Assembly (NCBI RefSeq): GCF_038003525.1
Contig: NZ_JBBOPI010000001.1
Span: forward strand, 3,031,001 to 3,095,000
Source: Solibacillus sp. FSL H8-0538
Lineage (GTDB): Bacteria > Bacillota > Bacilli > Bacillales_A > Planococcaceae
DNA: 64,000 nucleotides
Direction: 5' to 3'
The notes below the pieces were generated by a model that was not told where the DNA came from, did not search any database, and saw only the letters and a program-made list of their open reading frames with translations. A program made the position numbers and the translations under genes. Numbering within the stretch: the stretch's first letter is position 1; the number at the start of each line of letters is the position of its first letter. Shown in pieces: positions 58,302 through 64,000 of this stretch.

Positions 58302-58366
58302 TCTTAATCACCTCTAGTTTTTTTATCCCTACTTGTATTATAAAATTCGAATAATTTGTGACAAAT

Positions 58367-59416
58367 TTATTTACGTGTAGCAATTTGCTCACGGCTATAA
58401 TCATGTATAAATGCTGTTAATCGTTTTAATACGTCTGGGTCTACTTCTGGGAACACCCCGTGACCTAAGTTAAAAATATGACCTGGTGTTTCTAAACCTT
58501 GGTCAATAATATCTTTCGCACGAGCCTCAATTACTGACCAGTCCGCAAGTAATAATGTTGGATCTAAATTACCTTGTACTGGTTTTGTGATGCCTTTAGC
58601 TCTTGCTTCACGAATTGGTAAACGCCAGTCTAAGCCTACTACATCAATTGGAAGGTCATGCCACTCATTAACTAAGTGACTAGCACCCACACCAAACTGA
58701 ATTAGCGGTACATTTAACTTACGTAATTCGCCAAAAATACGTGTCATTATTGGTTTAATGAAAATGCGGTAATCTTCAACGCTTAATGCGCCTACCCAAG
58801 AGTCAAAAATTTGCACAGCTTTTGCGCCTGCTTCAACTTGTGCTGTAATATCAACAATAATCATATCGCTTAGCTTATCCATTAATAAAAACCAAGCTTG
58901 TGGTTCTGATACCATAAATGATTTTGTTTTTGCATAGTTTTTAGAAGGGCCACCCTCAATCATGTAACTTGCTAATGTGAACGGTGCCCCACCAAAGCCG
59001 ATTAACGGAACATTCAGTTGTTCTTCTGTTAACATTTTAATTGTATCTAATACGAATGGTGTATGTTCTTTTGCATTAAATTCGCCAAGTTTCTCTACAT
59101 CTGCAGCTGAACGAATTGGATTTGAAATTACCGGACCAACACCCGCTTTAATTTTTACGTCTACACCAATCCCTGGTAGTGGCGTTACAATATCTTTATA
59201 TAGAATTGCTGCGTCTACATCATAGTTTTCTACTGGTAAACGTGTTACATATGCACATAATTCTGGTTGCATTGTAATTTCTTCTAAAGAATATTTTTGT
59301 TTAATTTCTCGATATTCTGGTTGTGAACGACCAGCTTGACGCATGTACCATACTGGTGTGTAATCTGTACGTTCGCCTTTTGCAGCACGTAACAATGTAT
59401 CATTAATTGTTCTCAT
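58367..59416 (-). CDS. hemE: Uroporphyrinogen decarboxylase
   Basis: The product is 349 residues from the ATG at 59416, preceded by [26 protein letters not shown] (about 22-37) and [17 protein letters not shown] are the family signatures, and the catalytic Asp is in [14 protein letters not shown]. It removes four carboxyls of uroporphyrinogen III to give coproporphyrinogen III. First gene of hemEHY, divergent from hmoB. Confidence 0.97.
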   Translation of the reverse strand: MRTINDTLLRAAKGERTDYTPVWYMRQAGRSQPEYREIKQKYSLEEITMQPELCAYVTRLPVENYDVDAAILYKDIVTPLPGIGVDVKIKAGVGPVISNPIRSAADVEKLGEFNAKEHTPFVLDTIKMLTEEQLNVPLIGFGGAPFTLASYMIEGGPSKNYAKTKSFMVSEPQAWFLLMDKLSDMIIVDITAQVEAGAKAVQIFDSWVGALSVEDYRIFIKPIMTRIFGELRKLNVPLIQFGVGASHLVNEWHDLPIDVVGLDWRLPIREARAKGITKPVQGNLDPTLLLADWSVIEARAKDIIDQGLETPGHIFNLGHGVFPEVDPDVLKRLTAFIHDYSREQIATRK

Positions 59417-59461
59417 GAACTTGTACCTACCCCTCAATATTGTTTTAAATCTCTCTTTTGT

Positions 59462-59482
59462 TATTGATATCAGCTATCAATA
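59462..59482. promoter_or_regulatory. Inverted repeat in the hemE upstream region
   Basis: TATTGATA-TCAGC-TATCAATA, a perfect 8-bp inverted repeat 46 bases before hemE and about 80 bases before the hmoB promoter. It resembles a dimeric repressor site; the regulator is unknown. Confidence 0.5.
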
Positions 59483-59555
59483 TAAACTGTTCCTTCAATA
59501 TTGTATAGTTTTCCAAGGTAAATGTCATAAAATTGTTCTTTCTAACTGCATGTTT

Positions 59556-59585
59556 TTGACAAATTGCTTGAATCTGCTTTTTAAT
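59556..59585 (+). promoter_or_regulatory. hmoB promoter
   Basis: A perfect TTGACA, 18 bases and TTTAAT. Transcription from it would create a leader of about 145 bases. Confidence 0.6.
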
Positions 59586-59621
59586 GGAAATAGTAAAGGG
59601 AAACTTCAATTATAGAGCTTT

Positions 59622-59735
59622 ACTTGCAGTTGCCTCCTCTACTTACGCTTTGTTGCTTACACCAAGTATGAATTTAGGGAGCTTACTGCAAGTTAATGCG
59701 TAAAAAAGAACAACTACTAAAATGAGGAGGCAACT
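59622..59735 (+). promoter_or_regulatory. Switch-like structured leader of hmoB
   Basis: Four segments pair. A, ACTTGCAGT (59622-59630), pairs perfectly with C, ACTGCAAGT (59685-59693). B, AGTTGCCTCCTC (59628-59639), pairs perfectly with D, GAGGAGGCAACT (59724-59735), which contains the hmoB ribosome binding site. A and B overlap, and A-C crosses B-D, so the two helices compete. TTACGC (59643) with GCGTAA (59698) can stack inside B-D only. B-D would hide the ribosome binding site and A-C would free it. No match to a known riboswitch class is evident. Confidence 0.7.
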
Positions 59736-59737
59736 TT

Positions 59738-60244
59738 ATGTATATTTATTTAACGTCCGGCACAGCTGATTACATGGAAAAACTAGTAGAGAAATACACG
59801 AAAGAAAATTTATTAATTTTACATGGCAACGGGAATTCTGTGTTATTGCATGAATCCGAAAAAAAATCAGTGTTTGCGATGCCACGCAAGTTCGAGGTCA
59901 TTGATGGAGTTGGTGACTTGCAGCAAAAAGGCTTCTTTGTTTTTCATAATATCCCAGTTACAGAGGAAGGGCGTCCCATTTTTGAAAAGCAATTTTTAGA
60001 ACAGACCGCTTCGCTAAAATCTGATTCTTCGTTAATTGCCTACCGTTTTTTAAGACCCGTTAAGGCAGAGACGTATATCATTTTGACACAATGGCCTGGC
60101 CCTGCTTCCTTTGAGGTTTGGAAAAACTCGAGCCATTATAAAAACAACATCGCCCCATTAATTGAAGAATCAACTTCTACAGTTCAAGCCATTTTTCATG
60201 CTACGGCTTATACAACAACTTATTCTGCACCACCAAAAAAGTAG
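59738..60244 (+). CDS. hmoB: Haem-degrading monooxygenase HmoB-like (ABM domain)
   Basis: The product is 168 residues, matching B. subtilis HmoB/YhgC (166) in length and in position beside hemEHY. The N-terminal 65 residues are specific to this group; the antibiotic biosynthesis monooxygenase ferredoxin-like domain (about 68-165) has FFVFHNIPVTEEGRPIFEKQF and ILTQWPGPASFEVWKNSSHY. HmoB opens the haem ring and helps iron recovery or haem detoxification. Translation may be controlled by the structured leader described above. Confidence 0.9.
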   Translation: MYIYLTSGTADYMEKLVEKYTKENLLILHGNGNSVLLHESEKKSVFAMPRKFEVIDGVGDLQQKGFFVFHNIPVTEEGRPIFEKQFLEQTASLKSDSSLIAYRFLRPVKAETYIILTQWPGPASFEVWKNSSHYKNNIAPLIEESTSTVQAIFHATAYTTTYSAPPKK

Positions 60245-60292
60245 GGACTGTCTAATAAGTCACATTTCGAATGAAACGGAGAATAGTCTAAT

Positions 60293-60377
60293 TAGTAAGA
60301 CACAACTTGCAAAAATAGGGCAAGTTACTGTCCTTACGTATGTGGATAAGAAAGATATACTTTCTTGTCCACATACA
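60293..60377 (+). repeat. Two-hairpin dispersed repeat, copy 8
   Basis: Hairpin 1 is AACTTGC / GCAAGTT. Hairpin 2 is the longest in the family: TATGTGGATAAGAAAG / CTTTCTTGTCCACATA around ATATA. Just before it, GGGACTGTCTAATAAGTC (60245) resembles an IS1182-type terminal sequence. The remaining 60378-60569 has no gene that I can support. Confidence 0.88.
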
Positions 60378-60569
60378 AAACTTTGACCATCATTCTTTGT
60401 TTTTTACTTTTTGCCCCCCTCTTTTACATAGAAAATACAATTAACTGAATATTTTAACATTTAAACTAAAGATGTTTAGCACTTCTGACGAAGATACCCA
60501 TAGAGGCATCATATTTTTTACAATAGCCTTAAGTTTTAAGGGGATTTCACTATACAAGGGGGTCTATAC

Positions 60570-62210
60570 ATGACATTTCAATACCGTGCAACAACAATGG
60601 CGACAAAAGGGATGGTAACTACACCACATTATTTAGCTTCTCAAGCTGCAATGACTATTTTACAAAAGGGTGGCAATGCAATTGAGGCCGCGATTGCAGC
60701 AGCTTCTACTATAGGCGTTGTTTATCCACATATGAACGGCATTGGTGGCGATAATTTTTGGCTTATTTACAATGCGAAAACGAGTGAACTAAAAGCAATT
60801 AATAGTAGTGGTCGTTCTGGTGAAAACGCAACAATTGATTTTTATACATCACAAGGCATTGCAAAAATCCCATCACGCGGGCCACTCGCAGCAAATACGG
60901 TGCCCGGTGCGGTTGCTGGCTGGGGACAAGCATTTGAATATGGCAAGCGTGAAATGACCAGCTCAATGGAATGGGCAGACCTTCTTGCACAGTCCATTCA
61001 TTATGCATCTGAAGGCTTCCCGGTTACACCAAGCCAAGAATACTGGACTTCAGTCAATCTAGATGCTAACGATACAGAGTTTCGCGCGTTACAACGTTTT
61101 GAGGAATTTTCTCGCGTTTTCTTAAAAGACGGGGCACCTTATAAAGCTGGCGACATTATGAAGCAAACAGATTTAGCAAAAACGTTAACTGCTATTGCGG
61201 AAAACGGTGCAGACTATCTATACAATAGCGAGCTAACTGAAAAAATTATCGCTGATTTGCAAGCATTAGGTGGCGTTTTAACAATTGAAGATTTCAAGGC
61301 ACATAGGGGCGATTGGGTTGAACCAATTTCTGTCCCGTACCGTGATTATGTAGCTTACAACTTACCACCAAATACACAGGGCTTTGCTTCCTTATCTATT
61401 TTAAATATTCTAAATCATATGGATTTCAATGCCATTGAGGAAGGCTCTGCAGAGTACTATCACGTGCTTGTTGAGGCGATTAAACATGCATTCATTGACC
61501 GAGATGCGTTTTTAACAGACCCTGAGTTCCATGATATTCCCATCGATGCACTACTTAGTAAAGAACACGGCGCGCTACTGGCAGAAAAAATTAAAGAAAA
61601 CTTCTTTGCAAAAGAATTACAGCCACTTGATCCAAAGGGTGACACAGTGTGGTTTGGTATAGTCGATGCGGAAGGCAATGCCGTTTCTTTTATTCAAAGT
61701 ATTTATCATGAATTTGGTTCAGGAATTATCCCAAAAGGCACAGGCATTGTACTGCAAAACCGTGGAAGCTTCTTTTCATTAGACGAGACGCAAGTGAATG
61801 CACTAGCACCGCGCAAACGCACGTTCCATACATTAAATCCAGCGATGCTACTAAAGGACGGAAAGCCCGCACTCGTTTATGGCACAATGGGCGGTGAGGG
61901 TCAGCCGCAAACACAAGCTGCACTCGTTACACGTATTATTGACTACGGCATGTCTGTACAGGCTGCAATTGAAGCGCCACGCTGGTTATATGGACGTACG
62001 TGGGGTGCCTCTTCTAATAGCTTAAAAATTGAAAATCGCATTTCCAAAGATGTGCGCGTAAATCTTCAAAACGATGGTCATGAGCTTGAGGTGTTAGCTG
62101 ACTTAACAGATATTATGGGTCATGCCGGCGCGATATTTATTCACGAGGAGACAAACGTTAAATACGGCGGCGCTGATCCACGCGGCGACGGAGCAGCATT
62201 AGGTTATTAA
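60570..62210 (+). CDS. Gamma-glutamyltransferase family protein
   Basis: The product is 546 residues without a signal peptide, so it is cytoplasmic, unlike the secreted Ggt. The N-terminal signature MVTTPHYLASQAAMTILQKGGNAIEAAIAAAS is typical of the Ntn-hydrolase. Autoprocessing would occur before Thr359 (GDTVWFGIVDAEGNAVSF), with the small subunit containing NRGSFFS and GTMGGEGQPQTQ. Cytosolic relatives such as YwrD have uncertain substrates. The start follows AAGGGGG. It precedes two chromate-transporter genes, the ywrD-ywrB-ywrA arrangement of B. subtilis. Confidence 0.92.
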   Translation: MTFQYRATTMATKGMVTTPHYLASQAAMTILQKGGNAIEAAIAAASTIGVVYPHMNGIGGDNFWLIYNAKTSELKAINSSGRSGENATIDFYTSQGIAKIPSRGPLAANTVPGAVAGWGQAFEYGKREMTSSMEWADLLAQSIHYASEGFPVTPSQEYWTSVNLDANDTEFRALQRFEEFSRVFLKDGAPYKAGDIMKQTDLAKTLTAIAENGADYLYNSELTEKIIADLQALGGVLTIEDFKAHRGDWVEPISVPYRDYVAYNLPPNTQGFASLSILNILNHMDFNAIEEGSAEYYHVLVEAIKHAFIDRDAFLTDPEFHDIPIDALLSKEHGALLAEKIKENFFAKELQPLDPKGDTVWFGIVDAEGNAVSFIQSIYHEFGSGIIPKGTGIVLQNRGSFFSLDETQVNALAPRKRTFHTLNPAMLLKDGKPALVYGTMGGEGQPQTQAALVTRIIDYGMSVQAAIEAPRWLYGRTWGASSNSLKIENRISKDVRVNLQNDGHELEVLADLTDIMGHAGAIFIHEETNVKYGGADPRGDGAALGY

Positions 62211-62230
62211 CACATTCAGGAGATGAGTTC

Positions 62231-62785
62231 ATGGGAATACAAAAGGATATTTTTATAGCCTTCTTTCGCTCAGGCATTCTTGGGTTTGGTGGAGGTCCTT
62301 CTACCATTCCCCTTGTTCATAAAGAAGTCGTTGGCACGTTTAATTGGATGACCGACGAGGAATTTTCAGATGTACTATCCATCGGAAATACGCTCCCAGG
62401 TCCAATCGCCACAAAAATGGCCGGCTATATCGGCTACCGCGTTGGTGGATGGCGAGGATTAGTGACAGCCCTAATTGCAACGGTATTACCAACCGTTGTC
62501 TTAATGGTCCTGTTTTTAGGCTGGTTCAACCAATACAAAGATTTAGATTTTGTAAAAGGGATGACGAATGGCGTTGTACCCATCGTTGCAGTAATGCTCG
62601 CCGTAATGACATGGGACTTTCTAAAAAAATCTCAAAAATCACTCGGCTGGAAGGTTGGAGCGCTAATACTAGTAACTAGCTTTGTTTTAATGATAATACT
62701 AAATATTCATCCTGGCATTGTAATTGCTATTTTACTACTTCTTGCTCTCTTCCTACCTATTAAAAATGAGGAGGAAAGTGAATGA
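62231..62785 (+). CDS. Chromate transporter, half 1 (ChrA/YwrB-like)
   Basis: The product is 184 residues with about five membrane helices. It carries the CHR domain motifs GFGGGPSTIPLVHKEVV (about 17-33) and LPGPIATKMAGYIGY (about 55-69). Short CHR proteins act in pairs and export chromate or transport another oxyanion. It starts 20 bases after the gamma-glutamyltransferase gene and overlaps the second half by ATGA. Confidence 0.93.
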   Translation: MGIQKDIFIAFFRSGILGFGGGPSTIPLVHKEVVGTFNWMTDEEFSDVLSIGNTLPGPIATKMAGYIGYRVGGWRGLVTALIATVLPTVVLMVLFLGWFNQYKDLDFVKGMTNGVVPIVAVMLAVMTWDFLKKSQKSLGWKVGALILVTSFVLMIILNIHPGIVIAILLLLALFLPIKNEEESE

Positions 62786-63309
62786 TTTATTTTCAAATCT
62801 TTTTAGCCTTCTTCTTTCCAGGAATTTTAGGTTATGGCGGTGGCCCTTCCTCAATTCCGTTAATAGAGCATGAGGTCGTAGAAAAATATGACTGGATGAC
62901 AACAGCTGAGTTTAGTGAATTACTTGCAATTGCAAATGCCTTACCTGGTCCTATTGCTACGAAAATGGCCGGCTATATTGGCTTTGAGCAAGCTGGGGTT
63001 TTAGGCGCTGTCATTGCCCTGTTTGCAACAGTTGGACCTTCACTCATTTTAATGCTAATTTTATTAAATCTTTTATATCGGAATCGCAATTCACCTCGTG
63101 TGAAGCGCTTATCCAATTTTATCTTACCTGCTATTACGATTTTACTAGCGGATTTAACATTCGACTTTTTACATACGTCGTATAATTTAATTCACTTACT
63201 GCCAACTATCGCAATCGTTATTATTAGTTATTTTGCGCTTGAGAAATATAAAGTTCATCCAGCTTTTGTAATTATCTCTGGTTTAATCGTTGGCGGTTTA
63301 TTTTTATAA
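62782..63309 (+). CDS. Chromate transporter, half 2 (ChrA/YwrA-like)
   Basis: The product is 175 residues, homologous to the previous gene, with GYGGGPSSIPLIEHEVV (about 14-30) and LPGPIATKMAGYIGF (about 53-67). In paired systems the two halves adopt opposite membrane topologies. The linkage with a gamma-glutamyltransferase suggests a natural substrate other than chromate, which is an inference. Last gene of the operon. Confidence 0.93.
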   Translation: MIYFQIFLAFFFPGILGYGGGPSSIPLIEHEVVEKYDWMTTAEFSELLAIANALPGPIATKMAGYIGFEQAGVLGAVIALFATVGPSLILMLILLNLLYRNRNSPRVKRLSNFILPAITILLADLTFDFLHTSYNLIHLLPTIAIVIISYFALEKYKVHPAFVIISGLIVGGLFL

Positions 63310-63366
63310 TGATAAGAGGGAGAGATTCCCTTTTGGAGGGCATTGAAAAAGTCTATAAAGTAGTTT

Positions 63367-63410
63367 AGCCAGTTCTTGAACGATGAATCGTTCAAGAACT
63401 GGCTTTTTTT
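63367..63410 (+). terminator. Terminator of the ggt-chrA-chrA operon
   Basis: AGCCAGTTCTTGAACGAT and its exact complement form an 18-bp stem with a 2-base spacer, followed by a T-run. Confidence 0.9.
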
Positions 63411-63420
63411 CTTCGATGTC

Positions 63421-63610
63421 GTTGATTTCCGTTGCGGCGAACGCTTTTCTGGGGGCGAGCCTTGAGCCGCTTCGAGGAAATAATGGAACAAAGGCTAAGT
63501 ACGCCACGTCCTGTGGCAACGCCTTTGTGACCAACATAGTGTTGGCCTCATTCCAGGGTCTCAAGCTGCTCGCTAATCCCCTAGAAGTCGTCGCCTCCAC
63601 TCCAATCAAC
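63421..63610. repeat. 190-bp foldback repeat
   Basis: The element begins GTTGATT and ends AATCAAC; its arms GCGGCGAACGCTTTTCTGGG with GGGCGAGCCTTGAGCC and the right arm GGTCTCAAGCTGCTCGC with CCCCTAGAAGTCGTCGCC are imperfect complements. Short hairpins (GCCACGTCCTGTGGC, CCAACATAGTGTTGG) lie in the middle. It is GC-rich and of a type widespread in Bacillaceae intergenic DNA. Confidence 0.8.
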
Positions 63611-63703
63611 TTGTATCTGTTAAGAATGAATGGTTCGTTCTCTTATCTAAAAAGAGTGATTTTCTTGTATAATAAAAGGAATAAATTACAGGTAGTGCTC
63701 ACG

Positions 63704-64000
63704 ATGATTTCAAACCAAGAAACACTCAATTTAAGCCCGTTTATGGCGATTTACGATATTGTTGTGCCAAAAGATAACATGCTTCACCAAATCAATGAAC
63801 TTGTTGATTTCCCATTATTTTAGAAGAGTTAAAAACAAAATATTGTTTAGACAATGAACGTAACGTGATTCCCCCAAACCGTATGTTTAAGTACTTATTA
63901 TTAAATTCGATTCATGATGCATCAAACGTCGACTTAGTAGAACGCTCAAAATACGGAATCAGCTGCGGGTCTATTTGGCATAAAAATATTAGGTGCCACA
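63704..64000 (+). pseudogene. IS1182-family transposase, frameshifted, runs off the window
   Basis: The start MISNQETLNLSPFMAIYDIV followed by VPKDNMLHQINELVDF is the IS1182-like transposase N-terminus. The frame closes at 63823 after VDFPLF; a one-base loss there shifts the frame, and the reading continues at about 63808 as LEELKTKYCLDNERN and RMFKYLLLNSIHDASNVDLVERSKYG, then diverges again. The remaining catalytic part lies beyond the window. It is probably inactive. Confidence 0.85.

Noticed and set aside
60245-60262. GGGACTGTCTAATAAGTC as an IS1182 end
   Set aside because: It resembles the ends of such elements, but no second end, target duplication or transposase is adjacent.
63304-63609. 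Open frames on both strands across the foldback element
   Set aside because: They arise from the GC-rich inverted repeat and the terminator; only the transposase start at 63704 is supported.

Overview
The window looks like a chromosomal segment from a low-GC, spore-forming member of the Bacillales, most likely a Planococcaceae genome of the Solibacillus/Lysinibacillus type. This is an inference. It rests on Bacillus-like gene order (cggR-gap-pgk-tpi-gpmI-eno; crh-whiA-glmR-rapZ-yvcI-trxB-yvcD; hprK-lgt-ppaX-yvoF-his; yhfH-lplJ-fadD; hmoB-hemE-hemH-hemY and yhgD-yhgE), a CotF-like spore coat protein, a tRNA-Arg(CCG) beside clpP, and strong AGGAGG ribosome binding sites with many TTG/GTG starts. 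Most of the sequence is core metabolism. I see no prophage, CRISPR array or intact insertion sequence.

Layout. 1-1.8 kb: end of a histidine kinase gene followed by two PepSY proteins. 2.0-3.5 kb: a decayed zinc-type CobW GTPase gene behind two Zur-like boxes, then a NERD/zinc-ribbon protein. 3.6-4.2 kb: an array of 21-bp tandem repeats. 4.2-11.7 kb: the lower glycolysis genes with their regulator CggR, its promoter and its operator. 12-15.2 kb: coat protein, second 21-bp array and a polar amino-acid ABC transporter. 15.7-24 kb: tRNA-Arg, clpP with a CtsR site, crh-whiA-glmR-rapZ-yvcI, trxB and yvcD. 24.2-33.2 kb: histidine biosynthesis (without hisA) joined to yvoF-ppaX-lgt-hprK. 33.3-41 kb: cytochrome c551, a YitT protein, an EAL/HDOD protein, an enoyl-CoA hydratase, IS debris, DedA and an S9 peptidase. 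41.2-49 kb: fadD with a FadR-like box, a BceRS-BceAB-type peptide-antibiotic module with an extra gene, lplJ and yhfH. 49.3-52.2 kb: yhgE and its TetR regulator with paired operators. 52.2-55.8 kb: a lipoprotein / two-component / lipoprotein operon. 55.9-60.2 kb: hemEHY and divergent hmoB. 60.5-64 kb: a gamma-glutamyltransferase, a split chromate transporter, a foldback repeat and a frameshifted IS1182-type transposase running off the end.

The least ordinary signals are these. (1) The hmoB leader contains a perfect 12-nt anti-Shine-Dalgarno sequence overlapped by a competing stem, so it looks like a two-state RNA switch. (2) About ten copies of an 80-90 bp two-hairpin repeat occur in intergenic DNA; their stems vary between copies but stay self-complementary. 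One copy supplies the C-terminal codons and stop of dedA. (3) Two arrays of related 21-bp repeats both sit between convergent genes. (4) hisA is missing from an otherwise compact his operon. (5) A pair of TGACC-N13-GGTCA operators lies in front of both yhgD and yhgE. (6) A hairpin is centred on the cggR stop codon.

Gene functions are assigned by recognising protein families from memory; no database search was run. Starts were moved from the longest open frame wherever a ribosome binding site clearly points to an internal codon.
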